Positions 24,797-31,945 of a stretch of DNA of 51,106 nt are shown here, piece after piece (within the stretch, counting starts at the first letter, position 1; every line of letters starts with the position of its first letter). The position numbers and the translations under genes are program-made. Source of the DNA: Ruminococcaceae bacterium UBA3751 (GTDB lineage Bacteria; Bacillota; Clostridia; Oscillospirales; Acutalibacteraceae); assembly GCA_002371215.1 (NCBI GenBank), contig DFGL01000029.1, positions 1 through 51,106 on the forward strand, written 5' to 3'. The notes under the pieces are model-generated. The model was not told where the DNA came from. It ran no database searches and was given only the letters and a program-made list of their open reading frames with translations.

Positions 24797-25291
24797 TTAG
24801 TCGCCGAAAGAAACCGAGCTGTTCTGCTGAGCATCCATAACCGCATCAATCGCGAGGACTACTGCTAATGCAAGAATCTCATTATTCTCATCGGGAATAT
24901 CAAGCTCAAAGGTGTCGCCCCACGCCATCCACTTTTTATGGATAGATACGATGATATTGCCCTTATCGGTAATATTGTAATCGTGGCTGAAGAAATCGCC
25001 CTGAACCTCCCAGCCCGGTCCTTCAATAATATACTTTGGCTTAAGCAGGGTGAATTTCTTTTTGATAACCGCTACCTCCTGTCCGTTCATTTCAACGGAA
25101 AACTTTGGCATCAACGAAACCACCTTCTGGTTTACAAAAGCAAGCTCATTGCCCGCAGCATCGTAAATACGGAGCTTTTTGCCGATTGAAATCATTTTAC
25201 CTTCAACATAGTACTTATCTTCACCGAAGGAATTGAGAACACTGAACTTATCCTTCCAAGAAAACACCTTTTGCTGCATATATAACTGCAT
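24797..25291 (-). CDS. LURP-one-related (tubby-like) protein
   Basis: This 164-residue protein has the repeated beta-strand pattern of the LURP-one-related family (DUF567, tubby C-terminal fold): MQQKVFSWKDKFSV, DKYYVEGKMISIGKKLRIYD, and EVAVIKKKFTLLKPKYII. The C-terminal helix (ILALAVVLAIDAVMDA) is the hydrophobic core helix of that fold. Members may bind lipids or act as scramblase-like scaffolds; bacterial roles are unknown. GGAGG lies 6 bases before the ATG. It converges on the SpoIIE gene and stands alone on its strand. Confidence 0.85.
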   Translation of the reverse strand: MQLYMQQKVFSWKDKFSVLNSFGEDKYYVEGKMISIGKKLRIYDAAGNELAFVNQKVVSLMPKFSVEMNGQEVAVIKKKFTLLKPKYIIEGPGWEVQGDFFSHDYNITDKGNIIVSIHKKWMAWGDTFELDIPDENNEILALAVVLAIDAVMDAQQNSSVSFGD

Positions 25292-25365
25292 ATTTTTCCT
25301 CCTTCATAACTTGATAATTATATTATACAATATTTTCGACCAAAAGTCTAACACTTGCTTTTCAA

Positions 25366-26160
25366 TTATAAATTCTCAACCATATACTGAACTATTTTAG
25401 CGCAGTTTACTGCCGCTTCAGCTTCAAATTTGCTGAATTCAACAGCCTGAGAGCCGTCCGATTTATCGGAAACGGCACGGATTACAACATACGGGGTATT
25501 ATTAAGATAACAAGCCTGAGCGATAGCCGCGCCCTCCATTTCGCAGCACATTCCGCCGAAATCGGAGGTTATTTTATCCTTTTGCTCTTTAGTTGAAATA
25601 AACTGGTCTCCTGAGCAAACCCTGCCCTCATAGGCGTGGACAGCGGGCGCAGCTTCCTTAACAGCCTTAACCGCCGCTGCTCTGAGCGTTTCATCCGCAG
25701 GAAATGCGTAAAGCCCTGTATACGGAATTTCACCCTTTTTAAAACCTATTGCCTCAACGTCGTAATCATGCTGAACAGCGTCAGTTGAAACAACGATATC
25801 GCCTATATCAATTTTATTATCAAGAGAGCCCGCAACGCCCGTGTTTATAATCTTGGTACAATGAAAATCGTTTATGAGAGTATGGGCGCAAATACCTGCA
25901 TTCACCTTACCCATTCCGCACTTAACTATAACAACCTTTTTATTGCCGAGATTGCCCCGGCAAAACTCCATCTCTGCGATTTTCGTTACCTTTGTTGCCT
26001 TTGCCGCCTCTTTAAGCGAACTCACCTCAACGTCCATAGCGCCGATTATACCGATTATTTCCTCAGCTTTTGCATTATCAGCGCCCTTTGAACAGCCGAT
26101 TAAAAATACGCTCAACACAATTGAGATTACGCCTAAAACGGCAATTATTCTCTTTTTCAT
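25366..26160 (-). CDS. mtnN: MTA/SAH nucleosidase with lipoprotein signal
   Basis: This 264-residue protein has the full fold of 5'-methylthioadenosine/S-adenosylhomocysteine nucleosidase (EC 3.2.2.9). It shows IGIIGAMDVEVSSLK with the catalytic-region Glu, NTGVAGSLDNKI, the EMEGAAIAQAC substrate loop and RAVSDKSD with the catalytic Asp. It cleaves adenine from MTA, SAH and 5'-deoxyadenosine. Unusually, it starts with a signal peptide and lipobox (LIGC, Cys at about 23). It should therefore sit on the outer face of the membrane rather than in the cytosol. The ATG at 26160 follows GGAGA; a TTG four codons earlier overlaps that site. Confidence 0.85.
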   Translation of the reverse strand: MKKRIIAVLGVISIVLSVFLIGCSKGADNAKAEEIIGIIGAMDVEVSSLKEAAKATKVTKIAEMEFCRGNLGNKKVVIVKCGMGKVNAGICAHTLINDFHCTKIINTGVAGSLDNKIDIGDIVVSTDAVQHDYDVEAIGFKKGEIPYTGLYAFPADETLRAAAVKAVKEAAPAVHAYEGRVCSGDQFISTKEQKDKITSDFGGMCCEMEGAAIAQACYLNNTPYVVIRAVSDKSDGSQAVEFSKFEAEAAVNCAKIVQYMVENL

Positions 26161-26184
26161 AGCTTTCTCCAAACAAAACAGTAG

Positions 26185-26232
26185 TTATTTTATAATTTTA
26201 GCTTTAACAGCTTCAAGCTGTTCGGCTTTCAT
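26185..26232 (-). CDS. Candidate 15-residue leader peptide before the nucleosidase gene
   Basis: An ATG with an excellent site (AAAGGAGA, 5 bases upstream) opens a 15-codon frame, MKAEQLEAVKAKIIK, ending 24 bases before the nucleosidase start. It may be a leader peptide, or the N-terminal scrap of a lost gene. Its composition gives no attenuation clue. Confidence 0.4.
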   Translation of the reverse strand: MKAEQLEAVKAKIIK

Positions 26233-26297
26233 ACATATCTCCTTTCTGTTTTATTAATTCCATTATAATACAGCCTTATGAAAATGTCCAATAATAA

Positions 26298-26334
26298 ATA
26301 ATACGCCCTTATTCAGAGGGCGTATTATATTTTA
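26298..26334. terminator. Hairpin between PrsW-type gene and nucleosidase leader
   Basis: The perfect 12-bp stem ATAATACGCCCT (26298-26309) / AGGGCGTATTAT (26317-26328) has a T-rich flank on both strands. It may be a second terminator for the minus-strand gene upstream of it (26385-27020). Confidence 0.6.
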
Positions 26335-26349
26335 TTGGTCTTAGCACAG

Positions 26350-26378
26350 AAAAACACCGAAGCTGAATTGCTTCGGTG
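26350..26378 (-). terminator. Terminator of the PrsW-type gene
   Basis: The perfect 9-bp stem CACCGAAGC (26355-26363) / GCTTCGGTG (26370-26378) is followed on the minus strand by TTTTTC. It lies 7 bases past the stop codon. Confidence 0.85.
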
Positions 26379-26384
26379 CTGATA

Positions 26385-27020
26385 TTACGCTTTTTTAGGT
26401 TTAAAAAACTTGTACTGATAAATCAGAATAGGAATATAGGTAATTGCCGGAAGGAAAAAGCCAAGATATTTATAATTTGACTGAACCAGCATATTAAATA
26501 TTCCGTGGTAAATGCTTGCCATAGTTAACAGCGCAAAGGTACCGCAATAGAACAGCTTTCTCTTCTTTTTAACAAAGCAGATTCCGTAACCTACGGTAAT
26601 TGTACAAATAGCATGCATTAACGCTGTTGCAAAGCCTCTTATAATTGCCCAGCCGATAGTTACCTCATCAATATTCTGGACAAGAATTACCATATTTTCA
26701 AACATTGCAAAGCCGACGCCGGTTGCAAACGCAAGGGGCATAACTCTGTCTCTGTCATCTGAGAACGTAATGGCGTAAAACAGTACGGGAAGTCCTTTAA
26801 CAATTTCCTCGGTAATAGGAGTTATAGTAGTTGTTACATATAATATATCGTTATCAAACAAATTGAGAAGGATACTGTTAAGCTCCGATACAAAGAGAGA
26901 AACGAATATACCCACAAGCATATAGCCAACGAGGAGCTTTGAGCGTTTGCGAAGCATAAGAAGCATCAAAAGCATCGGGGCGACAAGGCAGATAAAGAGA
27001 ATATATACTAAGTTGTCCAC
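26385..27020 (-). CDS. PrsW-family intramembrane metalloprotease
   Basis: This 211-residue protein has about 7 membrane helices and the PrsW/CPBP-type motifs: ITEEIVKGLPVLF (EExxK), GVGFAMFEN, ALMHAICT and YHGIFNML, whose His and Glu residues bind zinc. PrsW of Bacillus cleaves the anti-sigma factor RsiW; no such target is visible here. Translation starts at a GTG 8 bases after GGGGG, within the last 13 bases of the upstream gene, so the two are coupled. It may act on a membrane regulator elsewhere in the genome. Confidence 0.85.
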   Translation of the reverse strand: MDNLVYILFICLVAPMLLMLLMLRKRSKLLVGYMLVGIFVSLFVSELNSILLNLFDNDILYVTTTITPITEEIVKGLPVLFYAITFSDDRDRVMPLAFATGVGFAMFENMVILVQNIDEVTIGWAIIRGFATALMHAICTITVGYGICFVKKKRKLFYCGTFALLTMASIYHGIFNMLVQSNYKYLGFFLPAITYIPILIYQYKFFKPKKA

Positions 27021-27673
27021 TTCTTTATCCCCCTTTCAACAGATATTACAATGCCGATTAAGAGTCCGCCCATTACAACGCCGACGAGAAGAATACCTAT
27101 TTCGCTGTTTGCATTCAATAAAATCATCTCAGCCATACAGATGAAAGAATAAATCAGCGCTAAAAGGTTATAGGGCTTAAGGCATCTGATAACTCCGAAA
27201 TCAACGTCGGGAAAAATAAGGTGCTTAAGATGGAAATAGCTTGCCTGCAAAACAAATACGGTAACCAAACCGTAAATCACCTTTATAAGCTTTGAATTAT
27301 CCGAAGCAAAGATAAAGATAAAATACAGAGCTGCGGCTACAAGCGGTGCCGCAAGCGATATAATCCTGTATTTAGTAAACTCCTTTGAACCGTCGTCCGC
27401 AAGACTGTCAATAGCACCGTAGTTAGCGGAAAACAGAAACATCAGGCTACCTATAATTCCTAATAAACCAAGCTGAAATGAATTTAAAATCTCCCCGCCT
27501 GTTAACAGTCTTACCACCTGATAAAGCCTTCCGAACGCCATACAGCCTACGGCGAGCGTTATCATCTGAGGATAAACAGCTTTTTTTGGTTTAAAGAATT
27601 TAATTATTCCATAGATGAATCCGATGAGGGCGCAAATACAGGTAATAATATTTGCTATCAAAATAAGATTCAA
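27008..27673 (-). CDS. Seven-helix membrane protein of unknown function
   Basis: This 221-residue protein is almost wholly hydrophobic, with about 7 membrane helices (at roughly 5-23, 33-50, 65-85, 105-125, 133-152, 165-182 and 190-210). I do not recognise the family. It begins at TTG, 7 bases after GGAGGTG, and overlaps the start of the PrsW-type gene by 13 bases. The tight coupling suggests that it works with the protease, perhaps as a partner or substrate-presenting subunit; this is inference. The spacing of helices resembles sensor modules of the 7TM type seen in some signalling proteins. Confidence 0.7.
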   Translation of the reverse strand: MNLILIANIITCICALIGFIYGIIKFFKPKKAVYPQMITLAVGCMAFGRLYQVVRLLTGGEILNSFQLGLLGIIGSLMFLFSANYGAIDSLADDGSKEFTKYRIISLAAPLVAAALYFIFIFASDNSKLIKVIYGLVTVFVLQASYFHLKHLIFPDVDFGVIRCLKPYNLLALIYSFICMAEMILLNANSEIGILLVGVVMGGLLIGIVISVERGIKKWTT

Positions 27674-27752
27674 TACAACACCTCCGTTATCAACAATAAC
27701 TTTAATACTATATCAGAGATTTTTTCTTTTTCATATATACTCCCTTTTTGGA

Positions 27753-28856
27753 TTAACCTTTATTTTCAGGGGCTATTTCAACAACCTCATAATAGCAATG
27801 CTTTTCCGTACGAAACGGAACTCGCCAGCCGCAAGCACCCGCGCTCACGTTCATAATTGCGTTATCCTCTTTAAAATCTCCGTATGCGTATCCGATGACG
27901 GAATACAGTGAACGAAGCGGGAAAAGCTGCCCTGCGTGGGTATGTCCTGAAAGCTGCAAATCCATTCCAGTAGCCATATTTTCTTTAAACTCGAAGGGCT
28001 GATGGTCCGCAACGATAAGATATTTTTCAGGCGAGGGATTTTTAAGGGTTTCAGCCTTTGCTCTCTCCCCTTCTTCGCTGATATCCTCTCTGCCGAGAAG
28101 GAGCAAATCGGGAGCAAGCTGTGTATATTCATCTTTAAGGACTATAATTCCGCAATCCTTAATAGTTTTTTCAAGCTCATCTGCGGTAAACTGAGTTCCG
28201 TTAGCATATTCGGCGTGTTTCTGCCTGTCATGGTTGCCGTAAAGGTAATAAACGGGAACGCCGCAGTTTCCGAAAAGCTTAAAGGTTTTTTGCATTTCCT
28301 CTTTAGTGGTGTAATCGTCGGTTATATCTCCGCCGAGAATTATACACTCGGGCTTTTCGCGGACCATTGCCTTTACCTCTTTTTCAAGCGTTTCAAAGGT
28401 CTGAGCGCTGCCGACATGAATATCAGCGGCAAAAATAACGGTATGTACCATAGTCAGCTTATCAGAGGAATATGTATGGTAATGCGGCAGAACGACCTGC
28501 ATATTCACAGTACCGTAAACAAAGAACAGAACGCCGAGAACAAGGCTTATCGCTTTAGATACGCTGAACTTTCTGTCGGATTTTTTCACCGCGCAGATTA
28601 TACTGTATATAATATCGGCAAAGGCGTCCATAAGAAGTACCGCGTACATAGCCATCATAAGCGGCTGAACGGGACGGAGTTGAACGGGACCTGCCATAGG
28701 AAGAACGGCAAAGGCAATCGCAAGCAGCGCCTTGACAATTATAAGAACAACGCGAACCGCAGGCTTAAATTCCTTTTTTCTTAAAAAGAACTGAATTAAG
28801 GTAAGAATTGCTTCTGACGCAACGAACAGCAAAGTCCATTTAATAAAAATATCCAT
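27753..28856 (-). CDS. Membrane-anchored metallophosphoesterase (YkuE/YaeI-like)
   Basis: This 367-residue protein has about 4-5 N-terminal membrane helices (1-125) and then a calcineurin-like phosphoesterase domain. Metal-binding blocks are ADIHVGS, GGDITDDY, YGNHDRQKH, ADHQPFEF and SGHTHAGQLFP. The ATG at 28856 with AAAGGA 8 bases upstream is preferred to a longer frame that begins 19 codons earlier. Related proteins act on cell-envelope phosphate esters (for example UDP-diacylglucosamine or other lipid-linked compounds). The active site here follows the membrane part and probably faces outside. It stands alone as a transcription unit next to tRNA-Ala. Confidence 0.85.
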   Translation of the reverse strand: MDIFIKWTLLFVASEAILTLIQFFLRKKEFKPAVRVVLIIVKALLAIAFAVLPMAGPVQLRPVQPLMMAMYAVLLMDAFADIIYSIICAVKKSDRKFSVSKAISLVLGVLFFVYGTVNMQVVLPHYHTYSSDKLTMVHTVIFAADIHVGSAQTFETLEKEVKAMVREKPECIILGGDITDDYTTKEEMQKTFKLFGNCGVPVYYLYGNHDRQKHAEYANGTQFTADELEKTIKDCGIIVLKDEYTQLAPDLLLLGREDISEEGERAKAETLKNPSPEKYLIVADHQPFEFKENMATGMDLQLSGHTHAGQLFPLRSLYSVIGYAYGDFKEDNAIMNVSAGACGWRVPFRTEKHCYYEVVEIAPENKG

Positions 28857-28981
28857 AGCGTTTTTCCTTTTATCAAAAACTGATTTACAAACTGATTCAT
28901 TATCATTATACACTATGCCAAAGGCAAAAAGGTGACTAAACTATTAATTTTAATAATAAAAGAGTTTTGTATTTTATCTAA

Positions 28982-29010
28982 TTGACTTTAATATGTTTTT
29001 GTGTTATTAT
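28982..29010 (+). promoter_or_regulatory. Promoter of tRNA-Ala
   Basis: TTGACT (28982-28987), a 17-base spacer and TATTAT (29005-29010) end 15 bases before the tRNA. A TATAAT overlaps at 29008-29013 with a longer spacer. Confidence 0.65.
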
Positions 29011-29025
29011 AATTTCCGCACAAAC

Positions 29026-29101
29026 GGGCCTGTAGCTCAGCTGGGAGAGTGTCGCGTTCGCAATGCGAAGGTCGAGGGTTCGAACCCCTTCAGGTCCACC
29101 A
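29026..29101 (+). tRNA. tRNA-Ala, anticodon CGC
   Basis: A full cloverleaf with encoded CCA: acceptor GGGCCTG / CAGGTCC, D arm GTAGCTCAGCTGGGAGAG, T arm GAGGG-TTCGAAC-CCCTT. The anticodon stem TCGCG/TGCGA encloses TTCGCAA, giving CGC (reads GCG). A terminator follows 6 bases later. Confidence 0.95.
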
Positions 29102-29106
29102 AGAAA

Positions 29107-29133
29107 AAAGAGTACCGCAAGGTGCTCTTTTTG
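29107..29133 (+). terminator. Terminator of tRNA-Ala
   Basis: A 10-bp stem AAAGAGTACC / GGTGCTCTTT with loop GCAA is followed by TTG; the T tract is partly within the stem. Confidence 0.85.
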
Positions 29134-29249
29134 TTGATGTAAGTGTGAGAAAATACTCCGCAGTATTCCTGATTGCTAATCAAATTATAATATGGTATAA
29201 TTATATTCTGCTGATAACAAACTGTTTTAAAACACTAAGGAGAAACGGA

Positions 29250-29873
29250 ATGAAGGTTTTAATTATTAACGGAAGTCCTCACACTGATGGCTGTACGGCA
29301 ACGGCTCTTAAAGAAATGGTAAGCATTTTTGAAGCTCAGGGAGTTAAAACCGAGTTTATAACTGTAGGCAACAAAGCAATCAGAGGTTGTATTTCCTGCG
29401 ATTCGTGCGCTAAAAACGGTAAATGCGTATTTGATGATTTAGTAAATGAAACGGCGCCGAAATTTGAGGAGGCTGACGGTCTGGTTATCGGCTCACCCGT
29501 ATATTACGGCTCTCCGAACGGAACGGTTTTATCCTTTCTTGACAGACTGTTTTACAGCACCCCGTTTACAAAACAGCTGAAGGTCGGAGCGGCTGTCGTT
29601 TCCTGCCGCAGAGGGGGTAACACTGCCTCCTTTGACGTTTTGAACAAGTATTTCACAATCTCATCAATGCCCGTTGCCTCCAGTAGTTACTGGAATCAGG
29701 TACACGGTTTTACTGCAGAAGACGTTAAAAAGGACGCTGAGGGCTTACAGACAATGCGCAACCTTGCACGCAATATGGTATTTATGATGAAAGCCATTGC
29801 TGACGGCAAAGAGAAATACGGCGCGCCCGAAACGGAGCGCGGTGCATTCACCAGCTTCCCCGACGGAAAATAA
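29250..29873 (+). CDS. NAD(P)H-dependent FMN reductase-like flavoprotein
   Basis: This 207-residue protein has a flavodoxin-like fold: MKVLIINGSPHTDGCTAT (the FMN phosphate loop), then the GCISCDSCAKNGKCVFDD segment, whose cysteines recall those of iron-sulfur flavoproteins (Isf). GSPVYYGSPNGTVLSFLDRL is the second FMN-binding region. The ATG at 29250 with AAGGAG 7 bases upstream is the start; the frame extends upstream into the tRNA and is not real there. It probably reduces quinones or metals with NAD(P)H in the cytosol. It is followed 51 bases later by a polygalacturonase gene. Confidence 0.85.
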   Translation: MKVLIINGSPHTDGCTATALKEMVSIFEAQGVKTEFITVGNKAIRGCISCDSCAKNGKCVFDDLVNETAPKFEEADGLVIGSPVYYGSPNGTVLSFLDRLFYSTPFTKQLKVGAAVVSCRRGGNTASFDVLNKYFTISSMPVASSSYWNQVHGFTAEDVKKDAEGLQTMRNLARNMVFMMKAIADGKEKYGAPETERGAFTSFPDGK

Positions 29874-29924
29874 ATAAAGAATATCCATACGGATTTCGGC
29901 AAAGAAGTATTTTCGGAGCTATTT

Positions 29925-31472
29925 ATGAAACACAAAAGAACTCACATTGACAAGCTGAAAACGCTGCTGTTCGGCAAGGATTTAAGAATTACCGAGGGTG
30001 GACGATATACAGAAGAGAGGGAGTTTGACTACACCTCCTACTACCCTGTTGATAATTATATACGCCCTCAGGAGTTCCCCGCTGAAAACGCATATTTCAT
30101 CACGGATTTCGGCGCTGTTGCAAACGATAAAAGCGTTGACAATTCTAAACATATTAACAAATGCATTAACGCCTGCGCTGAAAACGGCGGCGGCTTTGTT
30201 GTTGTGAGCGGCGGAGCATACACAACTAAAACTATTGAATTAAAAAGCAACGTTACCCTTTTTATTTTCTCCGACAGCTCGCTCATTGCCGAGGAAAGCG
30301 GAGAGGGCTTTGAGCATAAAGCACTGGTTTATGCAAACGACTGCGAAAATATAGGAATAACGGGAGGCGGCACGATAAACGGAAACGGCCACCTTTTCGG
30401 AAGGAAGCCGCTTTTTGATAAGAACATTACCGAGCCTGCCGAAGTAATTGACGTTATTCAGATGCGGCGCGATTACAGAGCCCAGCTGAGGTTTGCTCAC
30501 CCGTCAAAATACGGGCGTCTCGTCGTTCTTGAAAACTGCAAGAAAATTCATATTGACAACGTTATTCTTAAAGATAGCGCAAGCTGGACTCTCAGGACAA
30601 CGCGCTGCGAAGACTTAACGATTGAGAATTTAGTTATAAACAACAACCGCCACGTTTGTAACACGGACGGAATCGACCTTATGCAGACGAGCAGCGCCAA
30701 AATAAGGCACTGCTTCATATCCTGCGCAGACGACGGTATAGTGCTGAAAAATGCAATCTGGGAAGGCTGCGACGGTGCTATGAGCAACGTACATATTAAG
30801 GACTGCGAGGTAATCAGCTGCACAAACGCATTTAAAATCGGGACGGAAACGACTTATCCCATAACCGACGTTACCGTTGAAAACTGCAGGTTCTTTATGA
30901 CGGACCTGTATCCCGGCTCTGTTTCGGGAATAAGCATTGAGAGCGTTGACGGCTCCGAGGTTGCCGACGTGACGGTTAAAAACATTGAAATGAGCCGTTG
31001 CACCTGCCCTATATTTCTCCGTCTTGCCAACCGTAACCGCGCGGCGCTTGTTAACGAACAGAGCGCGTCCGCTATTGAATACGGAGTTAAACCACAGGGC
31101 AAAGGAATAGACGCAAAAAGCTTTAATATGACAGGCAAAATGCACGGAATTACTATTGAAAACATCACGGCAAAGGATATTGAACTTCCTGTTATTATTG
31201 CGGGTTTTAAGCAAAAGGGAGAGATAAGGCGCATTAAGGACGTTACGCTGAAAAACATTAAGCTTGAATACAGAAACGCAAGGGAAATCTACGATAAACG
31301 GCTTTTCATACCCGAATATTCAAGAGAATATCCCGAGGGATGGCGCTTCAGGAATCTTCCCGCCTATGCAATCTGGGCAAGGCACGCCGAGAACATAAAA
31401 ATTGAAGCTTTCAGCTGTACGCCCGCTCCTGACACTTGGAAAAAGGAATATATTTTTAATGACGTAAAGTAA
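29925..31472 (+). CDS. GH28 polygalacturonase
   Basis: This 515-residue protein has the beta-helix and catalytic marks of GH28: an opening FGAVANDKSVDNSKHINKCI with GGGFVVVSGGAYTT, GGGTINGNGHLF, then NTDGIDL and SCADDGIVLK with the catalytic Asp residues. The later GHG and RIK boxes are not clear (TNAFKIGTET and GISIESVDG occupy their places), so it may be an exo-type or altered-specificity member. No signal peptide is seen, so it should act on imported oligogalacturonides or similar sugars. GGAG lies 6 bases before the ATG. Together with the 15351 gene and the GH78 remnant it points to pectin/rhamnogalacturonan use. Confidence 0.85.
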   Translation: MKHKRTHIDKLKTLLFGKDLRITEGGRYTEEREFDYTSYYPVDNYIRPQEFPAENAYFITDFGAVANDKSVDNSKHINKCINACAENGGGFVVVSGGAYTTKTIELKSNVTLFIFSDSSLIAEESGEGFEHKALVYANDCENIGITGGGTINGNGHLFGRKPLFDKNITEPAEVIDVIQMRRDYRAQLRFAHPSKYGRLVVLENCKKIHIDNVILKDSASWTLRTTRCEDLTIENLVINNNRHVCNTDGIDLMQTSSAKIRHCFISCADDGIVLKNAIWEGCDGAMSNVHIKDCEVISCTNAFKIGTETTYPITDVTVENCRFFMTDLYPGSVSGISIESVDGSEVADVTVKNIEMSRCTCPIFLRLANRNRAALVNEQSASAIEYGVKPQGKGIDAKSFNMTGKMHGITIENITAKDIELPVIIAGFKQKGEIRRIKDVTLKNIKLEYRNAREIYDKRLFIPEYSREYPEGWRFRNLPAYAIWARHAENIKIEAFSCTPAPDTWKKEYIFNDVK

Positions 31473-31475
31473 AAA

Positions 31476-31504
31476 AAGAGAGGGGATGCTGATTCCCCTC
31501 TCTT
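31476..31504. terminator. Bidirectional terminator
   Basis: A perfect 11-bp stem (31476-31486 / 31494-31504) is flanked by A-runs and T-rich bases. It lies between the converging polygalacturonase gene and the PNPOx-like gene. Confidence 0.85.
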
Positions 31505-31516
31505 ATCTTATTAAAG

Positions 31517-31918
31517 CTAAAACGTAAGAGTTTCAGGCGCCTCGGTGAACGAGCTGAAGGTTGCAGTTGCATTTTTAAAATACAGAACCTGAGTATTTCC
31601 GTCGTCCGGGTCGTACATCGCCTTGAGCTCAGGGTATTTTTCAAGCATTGCAACAATTGCGTCGCGGCTGTCATCATTTACAAGCTCGCCCGAAACACGA
31701 AGCCATTTACCGTCTTTAAACGCGCAGATTTCCGCCTTCGGATTAACCGCAAGCTGCTTTGATACGGATTTCGCCTTGCCTGTCTGAATATAGAGCTTTC
31801 CGCCGTACAGAAGAATTGTACCGAAAGGTCTTACTCTCGGCTGATTACCTTCAAGCGTTGCAAGATAATAGGTCTGCGCCTCGTCAATAAATTTTTCAAT
31901 TCTTTCAACTGAATTCAT
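31517..31918 (-). CDS. Pyridoxamine 5'-phosphate oxidase-like flavin protein
   Basis: This 133-residue protein has the split-barrel fold of the PNPOx-like family: TYYLATLEGNQPRVRPFGTILLYGGKLYIQTG, then SKQLAVNPKAEICAF and WLRVSGELV. Members bind FMN or F420 as dimers and reduce or oxidise small molecules; the precise substrate cannot be read. GGAGG lies 5 bases before the ATG. It follows the second partner-switch cluster on the same strand by 27 bases and might be transcribed with it. Its nearest functional relative in the window is the protein at 37190. Confidence 0.85.
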   Translation of the reverse strand: MNSVERIEKFIDEAQTYYLATLEGNQPRVRPFGTILLYGGKLYIQTGKAKSVSKQLAVNPKAEICAFKDGKWLRVSGELVNDDSRDAIVAMLEKYPELKAMYDPDDGNTQVLYFKNATATFSSFTEAPETLTF

Positions 31919-31945
31919 AATGTCCTCCTGTCAGTTATAAATTAA

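Noticed and set aside
30630..31214. Minus-strand frame of 194 codons
   Set aside because: Antisense shadow of the GH28 gene, which has clear catalytic motifs on the plus strand.
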